In this document: positions 34,803 through 43,695 of the stretch, piece by piece
How the letters are laid out: every line of letters begins with the position of its first letter
How positions within the stretch are numbered: the first letter of the stretch is position 1
From: Xanthomarina sp. F2636L
GTDB lineage: Bacteria > Bacteroidota > Bacteroidia > Flavobacteriales > Flavobacteriaceae
Direction: 5' to 3'
Length of the DNA: 64,000 nucleotides
Assembly: GCF_026410195.1 (NCBI RefSeq)
Contig: NZ_JAPMLM010000072.1
Coordinates: forward strand, 170,544-234,543
The notes under the pieces: generated by a model
What the model saw: the letters and a program-made list of their open reading frames with translations, nothing else
Told to the model about the DNA's origin: nothing
The model's database searches: none
Made by a program: the position numbers and the translations under genes

Positions 34803-35372
34803 CTATTTGTTAATTCCATGAATGAGAACATCACTTAATTGAGCACTGAGTTTCTTAATACTTACAGCTTCTTTCTTTGGAATCCAAATGTATAAGGAGC
34901 GTAAGGTTGAAAGCATAGAAAACATCATAATTTCTGGGTTTTTATTAGCAATTTCATTATTTTTTATTCCATTTACTAAAATACTTCGGAAACTTTCCTC
35001 ATACCCAGCTCGTAGACCTAAATAGTAATCCAATTGCTCTTCCAGGTGCATCCAATCGTTATTTAACGATGCCATCCCAAAAGTGTTTTTACTTGTTATA
35101 GATATATGAAGGGTAACAATCTCTTTTAATTTATCTATAGAAGATTTTTCTGAAGCCTTAATCTGCTCTATACCTTCTGTAAATTCCTCAGCCAGAGCAA
35201 TAATTATTTCTTTAAGAATTTCCTGTTTGGAACTTATATGATTGTATAAACTTGCTGCTTTTATTCCCATAGAAGTAGCAATATCTCTCATGGTTACAGC
35301 ACTATAACCTTTTTCCTTAAAGAGTTTGGCTGCTACATTTATAATTTCGTTTTTACGTGTTTCTTGTTTCAT
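34803..35372 (-). CDS. TetR-family regulator of the paa operon
   Basis: 189 residues. N-terminal helix-turn-helix KLFKEKGYSAVTMRDIATSMGIKAASLYNHISSKQEIL (family consensus), then a helical ligand domain. By position, as the gene before paaE in the same direction with a perfect palindrome between them, it is probably the repressor that answers to phenylacetyl-CoA (PaaR role). This is inference from context. It is divergent from the phenylalanine hydroxylase gene. Confidence 0.88.
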   Translation of the reverse strand: MKQETRKNEIINVAAKLFKEKGYSAVTMRDIATSMGIKAASLYNHISSKQEILKEIIIALAEEFTEGIEQIKASEKSSIDKLKEIVTLHISITSKNTFGMASLNNDWMHLEEQLDYYLGLRAGYEESFRSILVNGIKNNEIANKNPEIMMFSMLSTLRSLYIWIPKKEAVSIKKLSAQLSDVLIHGINK

Positions 35373-35419
35373 TGGCTACTAAGATACTGATAAATTATTC
35401 TATAAAATCTCTGGATTAG

Positions 35420-35454
35420 ACTTAACTATTACCAAGCTTTAATCTGTAACTTTG
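35420..35454 (+). promoter_or_regulatory. Promoter of phenylalanine hydroxylase
   Basis: -7 box TAACTTTG at 35447-35454, 36 bp before the ATG. The -33 region is weak (TTAACTATT). Confidence 0.5.
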
Positions 35455-35490
35455 CACACATATTTTTCAATTTAGAAAGCTATACTGCTT

Positions 35491-37236
35491 ATGGATACTA
35501 AAATAGAAACAAACCCATTAATAGACCGATTACCTCCACATTTAAAACAGTTTATTAAGCCACAGAATTATAAAGATTATTCACCAATTAATCAGGCTGT
35601 TTGGCGCTATGTGATGCGAAAAAACGTCTCTTATTTAAGTACAATTGCCCACGAATCTTATTTAAATGGTCTTGAAAAAACTGGAATTTCTATAGATAAT
35701 GTACCCAGCATGTATGGCATGAATAGAATTCTTAAAAACATTGGATGGGCAGCTGTTGCCGTAGATGGGTTTATACCTCCAAATGCTTTCATGGAATTTC
35801 AAGCGTATAAAATATTGGTGATAGCTTCCGATATCCGTCAGCTAGAAAACATAGAATACACTCCAGCACCAGATATTATTCACGAATCTGCCGGGCATGC
35901 TCCAATAATTGCAAATCCTGATTATGCGGAATACCTTAGACGTTTTGGGGAAGTTGGCGCGAAGGCCATTTTATCTTCTCATGATAACGATATGTATGAA
36001 GCTGTTAGAAGACTGTCTATTTTAAAAGAAGCCACAAACTCCAGTGAAAGAGAAATTCAAGAAGCTGAAGATTTAGTCCATGAGCTACAGAATAAAAAAG
36101 TACCACTTTCTGAAATGGCAAAAATCAGAAATTTACATTGGTGGACGGTTGAATACGGTTTAATTGGAACCATAGAAAATCCTAAAATTTATGGAGCGGG
36201 ATTACTATCTTCTATAGGCGAAAGTAAATGGTGTATGAGAGATGAAGTTGAAAAAATACCATATTCTTTAGATGCTGCTGAACAAGAATTTGATATTACT
36301 AAACCGCAACCTCAACTTTATGTAACTCCAGATTTTGCTTATTTAATGGAGGTTTTAGATGAATTTTCTAATACCATGGCTTTGCGAAAAGGTGGGTTTA
36401 GAGGGTTACAAAAACTAATCGATTCTCAGAAAATTGGTAGTATTGAGTTGAATACGGGTTTACAGATTTCGGGTGTTTTTACCGACATGATAACCGACGA
36501 AGACAATCGTGTAGTCTATTTTAAAACCGAAGGTCCAACAGCTTTAGCCAATCGTGAAAAAGAGTTAATAGGTTTAGGAACCGAGGCAAACCCTGATGGG
36601 TTTAGCTCTCCAATTGGTAAATTAAAAGGGATTAATTTAGCTATTGAAGACATGGGTCCAAGAGATTTAAAAGCTTATAATTTTTACGATGGAAAACGAA
36701 TTTCTTTTGAATATGAAAGTGGTATCATAGTAGAAGGTTTAAATACTACTGGAATTAGAAACTTATTTGGAAAGCTTATTTTAATTGAGTTTGAGGATTG
36801 CACCGTGAGCTATAAAGATGAGATTTTGTTTTCTCCAAATGATGGAATTTTTAGATTGGCCGTAGGCTCGTCTATTGTTTCTGCCTATGCTGGTGCTGCC
36901 GACTTTAGATCATTTAATAATTTATACCATGTATCCAGCACAGAAACCATCAAACAAGAAAAAAACTCGAAAACTATAGAATTAGAAAGTTTGTATGCTT
37001 TTGTAAGAGACATGAGGGATTCTAATAAAATAGATATTTTAAAACTCCGAGCCATGTTTGATGATTTGAAAGTAAATCACCCATTAGAATGGCTGATTAT
37101 ACTGGAGATACTGGAAATTTTACAAGAACAAAATAGTAAAGAATTACATGCTGAACTATTAGAGCATTTAAAAAACATCCAACTGCAGAAACCTAAAATT
37201 GCCCATCTTATTGAAGATGGTTTGGCTTTATTTTAA
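35491..37236 (+). CDS. phhA: Aromatic amino acid (phenylalanine) hydroxylase, extended
   Basis: Pterin-dependent, non-haem iron hydroxylation of Phe to Tyr. Iron ligands: HESAGHAP (both histidines, about 130-137) and the glutamate in WWTVEYGLIG (about 216). At 581 residues it is about twice the proteobacterial PhhA. The second half (about 300-581) has no recognised domain and contains the segments TDMITDEDNRVVYFKTEGPTAL and GPRDLKAYNFYDGKRISFEYESG. This long form is common in Flavobacteriia. It faces away from the paa regulator, matching an aromatic catabolism district. Confidence 0.9.
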   Translation: MDTKIETNPLIDRLPPHLKQFIKPQNYKDYSPINQAVWRYVMRKNVSYLSTIAHESYLNGLEKTGISIDNVPSMYGMNRILKNIGWAAVAVDGFIPPNAFMEFQAYKILVIASDIRQLENIEYTPAPDIIHESAGHAPIIANPDYAEYLRRFGEVGAKAILSSHDNDMYEAVRRLSILKEATNSSEREIQEAEDLVHELQNKKVPLSEMAKIRNLHWWTVEYGLIGTIENPKIYGAGLLSSIGESKWCMRDEVEKIPYSLDAAEQEFDITKPQPQLYVTPDFAYLMEVLDEFSNTMALRKGGFRGLQKLIDSQKIGSIELNTGLQISGVFTDMITDEDNRVVYFKTEGPTALANREKELIGLGTEANPDGFSSPIGKLKGINLAIEDMGPRDLKAYNFYDGKRISFEYESGIIVEGLNTTGIRNLFGKLILIEFEDCTVSYKDEILFSPNDGIFRLAVGSSIVSAYAGAADFRSFNNLYHVSSTETIKQEKNSKTIELESLYAFVRDMRDSNKIDILKLRAMFDDLKVNHPLEWLIILEILEILQEQNSKELHAELLEHLKNIQLQKPKIAHLIEDGLALF

Positions 37237-37344
37237 GAGTTTTTTTCATTTTAGAATAGTAACATTATTGTTAAATAACCAATCCTATCATAAATATTTA
37301 GTTTATTCATTTTTTCCATTGATGAAAAAACGAACCAAAAAAAT

Positions 37345-37503
37345 CTAGGCTTACGAAACTTTATCTAAATTTTTTGCTAGTCCTCTAAATTTTAGGAACT
37401 CGCCATTAAATATAGTCCTTTGAGGACTAATCCGACTGACTCAAACAGCCTAAAATTTTACGAGGCCTACACTTCAAATTTTACGATAAACTTTCGATAG
37501 GCC
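37345..37503. repeat. Large imperfect inverted repeat with nested hairpins
   Basis: Left arm GAAACTTTATCTAAATTT and CCTCTAAATTTTAGG match, in reverse complement, AAATTTTACGATAAACTTTC and CCTAAAATTTTACGAGG on the right. A perfect TAGTCCT-TTG-AGGACTA hairpin (37413-37429) sits near the centre. Confidence 0.75.
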
Positions 37504-37634
37504 AAAAATGAGCTTTATAAAAACAACCCTAAAGGTTAAAACACCATGAAAACCTGCGTAAATAAAGACTTTGAGAGTTCGTTATAATTTTTTTTTAAGA
37601 AGCTATTGTTAAACAATTTATAAATAAAGTGTCA

Positions 37635-37650
37635 TGTAACACTTGTTACA
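37635..37650. promoter_or_regulatory. Palindrome TGTAACA-CT-TGTTACA upstream of rhodanese
   Basis: Perfect 7+2+7 palindrome that shares the 12-bp core TAACACTTGTTA with the paa operator at 34753-34772. It lies 44 bp before the rhodanese ATG. Confidence 0.6.
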
Positions 37651-37693
37651 AAGTTTTTGAAATAAAATAAAGTACTTTGTAAAAAATTAAATT

Positions 37694-37999
37694 ATGGGAT
37701 TATTAGATTTTCTAACTGGGAATAAAAGTGATAAAATAAAAGACTTTCAATCTAGAAAAGCTATTATTATTGATGTAAGAACAAAAGAAGAATTTAGTCA
37801 AGGTGCTATTACGGGTTCTAAAAATATTCCTCTTCAAACTTTAAAAGGGAAAATTAATGATATTAAAAAATTAAACAGACCTGTTATTGCTTGTTGTGCT
37901 AGTGGTATGCGTTCTGGAAGTGCCGCTTCTATTTTAAACAGCAATGGTATTGAAGCCATTAATGGCGGAGGCTGGAGTAGCTTACGCAATAAGTTATAA
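37694..37999 (+). CDS. Single-domain rhodanese
   Basis: 101 residues. Rhodanese fold with DVRTKEEFSQGAITGSKNIPL and the active-site loop CCASGMRSGSA, where the cysteine carries the persulfide. Such proteins move sulfane sulfur; the acceptor is unknown. Monocistronic. The upstream palindrome shared with the paa operator suggests control by the same or a related TetR protein. Confidence 0.92.
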   Translation: MGLLDFLTGNKSDKIKDFQSRKAIIIDVRTKEEFSQGAITGSKNIPLQTLKGKINDIKKLNRPVIACCASGMRSGSAASILNSNGIEAINGGGWSSLRNKL

Positions 38000-38037
38000 A
38001 TAGCTTTTACAGCTTAGCGTCTCTTTATGGGGGAGTT

Positions 38038-38661
38038 TTAATCTTTAAAAACTTCAAGGTTTTGAAAATCGTTTGAAGAGTTGATAGCATCTCCATTATA
38101 TTTAAGAGTCCAACCTAAAGAGTTTGTAAGAATATAGAATTTAGCCAATTCGCTTAGTAGTCTATTTTGAGCATTCGATTTTAAATTAGAGGCTTCTACT
38201 TTTTTTAGTAAACTTTGTTTTACGGATTCTTTTATGGTATTATAATCTTTGGCTTCAAACGGGTTTAGATAATCTGCTTGAACATCATAATATTCAAAAT
38301 CTGGATGAATGCTTATTTCTTCTTCTGGAATAGATGTAATTATTAATTCTTTATTCTTTTCATCTAAAACATATTCCAACTTACTTAAGTCGTAAGCAAC
38401 CGTAACATCTGCATTTGCAACTACCAAAGCCTTTTTTTCTACATTTATTAAATTAGAAAATAAGGCTTTAGAATTTTTATAGGTAAATACCTGACTAAAA
38501 TGTCCTTCTGTAACTACAAGCTTCCCCACATTTTTAATGGATTCTTGTATTAAAGCGGAGTCTTCGTGAAGGGTTGTTTTATTATCTTTTTGGTCTTCGC
38601 AAAACTTAAAAGTTAAAAGCACAACTAAAGCAATGATGATTCCCAATAGTATTTTTCTCAT
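38038..38661 (-). CDS. DUF4230 membrane-anchored protein
   Basis: 207 residues with one N-terminal membrane segment (about 4-19) and a body that matches DUF4230: LVVTEGHFSQVF, VADVTVAYDLSKL-type and SIPEEEISIHPDFEYYDVQ, ending with TNSLGWTLKYN. The function is unknown. It lies 47 bp downstream of the response regulator gene on the same strand and may be in its operon. Confidence 0.85.
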   Translation of the reverse strand: MRKILLGIIIALVVLLTFKFCEDQKDNKTTLHEDSALIQESIKNVGKLVVTEGHFSQVFTYKNSKALFSNLINVEKKALVVANADVTVAYDLSKLEYVLDEKNKELIITSIPEEEISIHPDFEYYDVQADYLNPFEAKDYNTIKESVKQSLLKKVEASNLKSNAQNRLLSELAKFYILTNSLGWTLKYNGDAINSSNDFQNLEVFKD

Positions 38662-38708
38662 AACTCAAAAGTACATAAAAAATTAATGAGATAATAGTAC
38701 CCCAACTA

Positions 38709-39362
38709 TTAAGGAATAAGGTTGTTTTTCTTAGCTTTTTGCAAGGCTTCAATTTTATTGTGTACTTGAAGTTTTTTATAAATATTCTCAATATGTTTTC
38801 TAACAGTTCCTGTAGAAAGTATTAAATTTTCTGCAATAGCATTATAACTTAATCCCTTACTTAAGTGTTCTAAAACTTCAACCTCTCTAGCTGTTAATTT
38901 AATATCTTCTTGTTCCTCTCTATTTTCAATACTCAGTGGGTTTCTAAGAAGTTTTAAGGTTTTTAAAGCGATGGAAGGATTCATAGCAGCACCACCATTT
39001 AGGGTTTCTATAATTCCGTCGTGAAGATCTTGAGCGTTTATTTCTTTTAATAAATATCCATCAGCTCCCGCTTTAATAGACTTAAAAATGTTTTCATCGT
39101 TATCGAAAACGGTAAGCATAATTATTTTAATATGCGGATATTTTTGTTTGACAATTTCTGTTGCTTCAATGCCATTTAAGATTGGCATTTCTATATCCAT
39201 TAAAATTAAATCTATATTCCTATTATCTTCTAATTTCGCTAATAAATCTGAACCATCGGTAGCTGAAAATTTAAAATTCAAATCTTCAAAAAAAGAGAGT
39301 TTTTCTTTTACAGTATTTATTAGAAAAGCATTGTCGTCAACTATAGCTATTTTAATATTCAT
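38709..39362 (-). CDS. NarL-type response regulator
   Basis: 217 residues. Receiver domain 1-125 with VDDN and the phosphoacceptor Asp in LILMDIEMPILNG; the switch Thr and Lys are visible (IIMLTV, GYLLKE). LuxR-type HTH about 150-210 (LTAREVEVLEHLSKGLSYNAIAENL). Partner of the upstream histidine kinase (spacer 58 bp). Confidence 0.93.
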   Translation of the reverse strand: MNIKIAIVDDNAFLINTVKEKLSFFEDLNFKFSATDGSDLLAKLEDNRNIDLILMDIEMPILNGIEATEIVKQKYPHIKIIMLTVFDNDENIFKSIKAGADGYLLKEINAQDLHDGIIETLNGGAAMNPSIALKTLKLLRNPLSIENREEQEDIKLTAREVEVLEHLSKGLSYNAIAENLILSTGTVRKHIENIYKKLQVHNKIEALQKAKKNNLIP

Positions 39363-39420
39363 ATATTATTTCTTAGTAATTCAACCTTTTATTTATTCAT
39401 AATAACAGAAAGAATGAGGT

Positions 39421-41370
39421 TTAAATTGATTTAAACACTCTTACGGTTGTTCCTTTATTTATTTCAGATTTTATTTCGAATTCAGCATCCAATTCATGAG
39501 CACGTTTTTTCATATTATTTAAACCGTTTCCTAACTCTACTTCCTTATAATTGAATCCAGTTCCGTTATCTGAAATCGTCATTATATAAATAGCATTTTC
39601 AAAAGTAAAATCAACATCTATTTTAGTAGCCTTGGCATATTTTATAGAATTATTAATAGCTTCTTGAATAATTCTATAGATATTCATTCCTTGCACAGAG
39701 GTAAACATCTTGTGTTTCCCCATGTCTTCGTCTACATTAAAACTAAAAACTATAGCATGCGCGGATTTATTGGCTTTCTCAATGAAATTTGAAATTCTCG
39801 ATTGTAAATCTTCAAAAGTTATTTCATTTTTATTCATGGCCCAAATAGTGTCTCGTAACTCGTAAATAGTCGAAGAAGCAAAGTCGCTAATAGATTTTAG
39901 TTTTTCGTTTAAATTGTCTGAAAGTTTAAAGCCATATTTTAAATTATCTACAGACGAAATAATAAAAGTTAATTGGGCGCCAATATTATCGTGCAGATCT
40001 CTACTAATATGTAAGCGTTGCTCTTGGAGTTTATTTTGGGTTTCAATTTTGGCCAAAGCCTCTTTTAATTCATTCTCTTTTTTAAGCTGCTTATGTTTGA
40101 GTTTTTGCTGATTGTATAATAAATACCCAAATAGAGATAAAACAATAGCTAAAATAATCAAACTTATAATTTGATAGTTTTTTCTATTTAAATCAGATTC
40201 TTTTTGCGAAATTTCAGTTTGTTGTAATAAAATTTCTTTTTCCTTTTTTTCCGTTTGATATTTAGTTTCTAATTCGCTACTTAATTTTAAAGCTTTTTCC
40301 TGCAACACTAAATCTTGATTCTTTACATATAAATTTGTGTAATATGCTACACTATCCGGTTTAGACTCACTTGCATAAACCGGAATAAGCTGTAAATACA
40401 CCTGCAAACTCTTTTCAACCATAGCTTCATCCTTAAAAATCTTTAAACTTTCTAAAAGGATGGATTTTGCCTTACTAAATTCTCCTAAATTATTATAGAC
40501 TCCTGCTAGACTTAATTTAGAACTAGCCAATTCTGTTCCTAAATTTGTTTTCTCTCTAATTTCTATAGATTTCTGTATATATTCTCTAGCTAATTTATAT
40601 TCTTTTTTATCGTTATAAATAGTTCCTAAATTATTATAAGCAGAACCTAAAGTTGGAAATGCATCTGCTTTTTCTGCTTCTTTTATTCCTTTATGTAAAT
40701 AAGTAATAGCATTTGCAGTATCCGTTTTAAACAAATAAAGACTAGCCATACTTACATATGAATTACTTAAATATTCAAACTGATTATTTTTCTTAAAAAA
40801 AGCAATATTATCATTTAAATACTGTTGCGATTTAGTATAGTTTTTTAATGCCATATAAATATTTGCAATATTACTTTTAAGAGAATTTGCTACAACTTCA
40901 TTTCCACTACTTTCATAAAATTTCAGCGATTTAAGAAAATAAATCATAGAACTATCTAATAATGTCTTCCTATAAAAAATATTACCCAATTTAGAATTTA
41001 CTGCTGCTATTCCAGAAGAGTCCTGCAGCTTATTTCTAATTTTTAAAGATTTCCGCAATAGGTTTTCAGACTGATTAAGGTCTCCTTTTAAATAATAAAC
41101 TGTGGCATAATCATTAAGAGTTTGAGCCAAGAATACAGAGTCGTTCATTTTTTTAGCCATAGACATAGCTTTCTTTCCATAAACCAAGGCAGAATCAGTT
41201 GAGACTGTACAATAATACCAAGTTAAATCTCCATAGATTTTAGCTTTTTTAACTTCATCTGGATTATTTAAAAGCTGAATTTTTAAACTATCTATAATTT
41301 TTTGCGGGCTTTGTGAAAACGCATTTAAATTAAGTTGTAAAACAAAAATCAGGAATAGTAACTTCTTCAT
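39421..41370 (-). CDS. TPR sensor histidine kinase (NarX/DesK-like HisKA_3)
   Basis: 649 residues. Signal peptide ending NAFSQ, TPR repeats about 50-370 outside the cytoplasmic membrane, a membrane segment about 392-414, a short coiled coil, a HisKA_3 dimer domain with the phosphoacceptor in SRDLHDNIGAQL, then HATPase with ISDNGTGFN and GNGLNNMKKRAHEL. This TPR-kinase layout is common in Flavobacteriia; the ligand is unknown. Follows a small membrane protein by 4 bp. Confidence 0.93.
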   Translation of the reverse strand: MKKLLFLIFVLQLNLNAFSQSPQKIIDSLKIQLLNNPDEVKKAKIYGDLTWYYCTVSTDSALVYGKKAMSMAKKMNDSVFLAQTLNDYATVYYLKGDLNQSENLLRKSLKIRNKLQDSSGIAAVNSKLGNIFYRKTLLDSSMIYFLKSLKFYESSGNEVVANSLKSNIANIYMALKNYTKSQQYLNDNIAFFKKNNQFEYLSNSYVSMASLYLFKTDTANAITYLHKGIKEAEKADAFPTLGSAYNNLGTIYNDKKEYKLAREYIQKSIEIREKTNLGTELASSKLSLAGVYNNLGEFSKAKSILLESLKIFKDEAMVEKSLQVYLQLIPVYASESKPDSVAYYTNLYVKNQDLVLQEKALKLSSELETKYQTEKKEKEILLQQTEISQKESDLNRKNYQIISLIILAIVLSLFGYLLYNQQKLKHKQLKKENELKEALAKIETQNKLQEQRLHISRDLHDNIGAQLTFIISSVDNLKYGFKLSDNLNEKLKSISDFASSTIYELRDTIWAMNKNEITFEDLQSRISNFIEKANKSAHAIVFSFNVDEDMGKHKMFTSVQGMNIYRIIQEAINNSIKYAKATKIDVDFTFENAIYIMTISDNGTGFNYKEVELGNGLNNMKKRAHELDAEFEIKSEINKGTTVRVFKSI

Positions 41371-41374
41371 ATAA

Positions 41375-41662
41375 TTAATTGTAATGCTCCTCGAATATAA
41401 TCTTTTTAGTGATAAGTAGCTCTTTTGTTATTTCAAATAATTGATTGAGTAAGGACTTATTGTAGTTTTCCAAATAAGCATTTTTTTGAATAACCTGTTC
41501 TTGTTTCAGTTGTTCAAAACTTAACTGATTTTGCAATCTTAAATAACTTTCTTTAAAAACTTTAGTGTTCCATTGAGTAACAACAACTACTCTAAAACTA
41601 AATACTATTAAAACACCAATAAGTGTGAATAAAATAAACGAAAAAAGAAGATTTAAATCCAT
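41375..41662 (-). CDS. Small membrane protein with coiled coil
   Basis: 95 residues: one N-terminal membrane helix (about 4-28) and a Gln/Glu/Leu-rich coiled coil (LQNQLSFEQLKQEQVIQ). Ends 4 bp before the histidine kinase start, so the two are translationally coupled. It may be an accessory of the kinase. No family recognised. Confidence 0.7.
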   Translation of the reverse strand: MDLNLLFSFILFTLIGVLIVFSFRVVVVTQWNTKVFKESYLRLQNQLSFEQLKQEQVIQKNAYLENYNKSLLNQLFEITKELLITKKIIFEEHYN

Positions 41663-41957
41663 AATTAAATACTTTATTAAGTTTAAAAAAAAGCATGCTT
41701 AAATTTTCATTTTAGACATAAAAAAAACATCAAACTCAATCCCTCAAAAGATAGATATTGCCTGATGTTTATTTATAAAATTGATTAATAGCATGATGAA
41801 AATACAATTTAATGGTAGATATTACATAATTATTCGACAAAACGATAGTTAAAAAAGATTAAGCGCAATAACCTACCTTATTACGCTTAATCAGGTATAA
41901 TCCTAACAACAAGGCTCTTATTGTCAAGATGTTCTAAATCTATCTAAACAAGATTTC
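41663..41957. other. 295-bp spacer with two hairpins
   Basis: Holds the terminator at 41851-41892 and a looser AAACATCA...TGATGTTT pair (41725-41770). No gene seen. Confidence 0.7.
41851..41892 (-). terminator. Terminator of the DUF6252-type lipoprotein gene
   Basis: GATTAAGCG with AATAA pairs with TTATT and CGCTTAATC. On the - strand it is followed by six T. Confidence 0.8.
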
Positions 41958-42479
41958 TTATTGTTTTTTAAGATTAAAAGCTCCTTCTGTAACGCTTTTA
42001 GTTGAGCCATCATTAGCATTTTTACAAGTAAAATTAAAGGTCCCTTTTACATGAGTATCTGTCTCTTCAGAAATTTTAATTTCACCAATTACACCAGAAT
42101 CTTGATAAGGCGCATTCCATGTTTGCGTATTCATTGGATCGCTAATATTTGGTTCTGCATAAGAAGCAGTTCTAAACACATTATCGTCGCTTAGTTGGTA
42201 GGTTCCAACACCATCATATCCATTAATAATCATACTAATCGCTTGAGATTGTGTGTTTCCTTGCATCACCAAAGTGGTTTGTCCACCACCAGTTGTAGCA
42301 TTAGCAAAAGAAGTCATTTCTAAAGATGTAAATGAACTTCCATTAATTTTTGCTGTAATAGTTCCTGAAGCTGCTCCTCCACCTCCAGCATCTCCACCAT
42401 CATCATCGTCTGAGCAAGAAGAAAGTGTTATTAAAGAAAAGCACATTAAAAATAAGGTAAGATGTTTTAAAGTTTTCAT
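41958..42479 (-). CDS. Lipoprotein of DUF6252 type
   Basis: From the start at 42479 (MKTLKHL) 173 residues. Lipobox LSSC, then the acidic/glycine spacer SDDDDGGDAGGGG that in Bacteroidota favours export to the cell surface. The body is beta-rich with ITAKINGSSFTSLEM and the C-terminal GTFNFTCKNANDGSTKSVTEGAFNL typical of DUF6252. The longer start at 42515 is unlikely because it would precede the signal peptide with a charged run. Confidence 0.8.
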   Translation of the reverse strand: MKTLKHLTLFLMCFSLITLSSCSDDDDGGDAGGGGAASGTITAKINGSSFTSLEMTSFANATTGGGQTTLVMQGNTQSQAISMIINGYDGVGTYQLSDDNVFRTASYAEPNISDPMNTQTWNAPYQDSGVIGEIKISEETDTHVKGTFNFTCKNANDGSTKSVTEGAFNLKKQ

Positions 42480-42587
42480 TGTTGAAATATTTTTAGGGGG
42501 TTTATAATACTCCAAATTTGCAACTTAAAGACGTAGTAATCAATACGAAGAAATACGTATATTTTAAAAAAAGAGAAAAGAGACAGA

Positions 42588-43547
42588 TTAAAATATAATA
42601 TGTGAGAAATTTGTTTGAAGCTTTTCTATTCTATCTGAAAGCTTTTGAAGAAAAAGTTTATGTGCTTTAGAATCTGGATTGAAAGGTTTATGCTGAAGTC
42701 CTTTTTGAATAGCATCTACTTCTTCCATAATATGTGAAGCTTTTTCTGAAATCCAGACCAATATAAATTTCTCCCAAATATAATTGATGGCTGTTTGGTT
42801 TGGATGAATCATGTCTTCGGCATAAAAACGATAATCGCGCAACTCATCCATCATGATTTCGTAGGATGGGAAATAATAAAGACCTCTCGACTGCGCTCGA
42901 GGTGACAGAACAGAATGAATAGCAGAAATTAAATGCGCCTTACTTTGCGTGTTTTCAACAAAGCCATCTTTTAAATGTCTTACAGGAGATACTGTAAAAA
43001 TAATAGTCACCTCATTATTTACACTTCTTATAAGTGCAATAATTGATTCCAACGTTTCGACAATCTCGTTAATTGAAAGCAGTTCTTTTAAAAACTTTTT
43101 TTGTGGTATTTTATGACAGTTTGCAACTACCTCATCTCTTTCAATAAATCTATACACCCAGGCAGTTCCTAGGGTAATAATAATGTGAGACGAACTCTCA
43201 AGCTGATTGGCCGTTATTGGAATTTGGCTATTAAGTGTGTTTAAAAGCGTTAGTTTATCGGGGTTACTTAATTTGGAATGGGCTTCAAAACAATGCCATT
43301 GTTCATTTTGAAAAAGCACATCCTCTTCTGTATAAACTTTTTGATTAATAGCATGTGTGATAAAACTCTCAATAGCTTGTGGATGAAATAAAATTCCAAA
43401 CGGGTTTTGAAGCGTTTGAAACTTAAAATAATCTAATTTTCCTCCTATGTTTTCCACAAAACACGATCCAATTAACAACAACTTGGTATGATAATCTATT
43501 TGATTATGCTGTTGTTTAATTAATGGTATGTTTGTTTGAAGGTTCAT
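42588..43547 (-). CDS. GSCFA-domain protein (SGNH-hydrolase-like)
   Basis: 319 residues with the naming motif GSCFVENIGGKL (about 32-43), ITLGTAWVY, FTVSPVRHLKDG and the catalytic-type DMIHPNQTAINYIWEKF near the end, so a Ser-Asp-His hydrolase relative. The substrate is not known. Odd: SVLSPRAQSRGLYYF (about 210-224) is read from a palindrome GACCTCTCGACTGCGCTCGAGGTGACA inserted in frame (42881-42909). Confidence 0.88.
   Translation of the reverse strand: MNLQTNIPLIKQQHNQIDYHTKLLLIGSCFVENIGGKLDYFKFQTLQNPFGILFHPQAIESFITHAINQKVYTEEDVLFQNEQWHCFEAHSKLSNPDKLTLLNTLNSQIPITANQLESSSHIIITLGTAWVYRFIERDEVVANCHKIPQKKFLKELLSINEIVETLESIIALIRSVNNEVTIIFTVSPVRHLKDGFVENTQSKAHLISAIHSVLSPRAQSRGLYYFPSYEIMMDELRDYRFYAEDMIHPNQTAINYIWEKFILVWISEKASHIMEEVDAIQKGLQHKPFNPDSKAHKLFLQKLSDRIEKLQTNFSHIIF
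42881..42909. repeat. Palindromic repeat in frame in the GSCFA gene
   Basis: GACCTCTCGACTGCGCTCGAGGTGACA: CCTCGA-type arms and the same GTGACA end as the other in-frame elements. Confidence 0.75.
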
Positions 43548-43627
43548 TTAGTCACGAATTTCACTAATTATCACAAATTTTAAATATGCAAGACTATTTA
43601 GCAGAGATTCGCAAAGTTTACCAAAGA

Positions 43628-43675
43628 TTCACAGAGAGATTTGAATTTAAAAAAATCTCTGTGAGTCTCTGTGTA
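43628..43675. repeat. CACAGAG/CTCTGTG hairpin repeats
   Basis: CACAGAGAGATTT pairs with AAATCTCTGTG, followed by GAGTCTCTGTG; the left flank AAAGATTCACAGAG repeats the phrase. Spacer between alaS and the GSCFA gene. Confidence 0.7.
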
Positions 43676-43695
43676 AAAACTGAGCTATTAGTTTA

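Larger units (their letters stand above)
37237..37693. other. 457-bp spacer holding a long imperfect inverted repeat
   Basis: No supported gene. It holds the folded element 37345-37503, then 60 bp of unremarkable A/T-rich DNA, and the operator-like palindrome before the rhodanese gene. Confidence 0.75.

Noticed and set aside
43628..43675. CACAGAG hairpin as terminator of alaS
   Set aside because: No T run follows on the - strand, and the phrase looks like a dispersed repeat.
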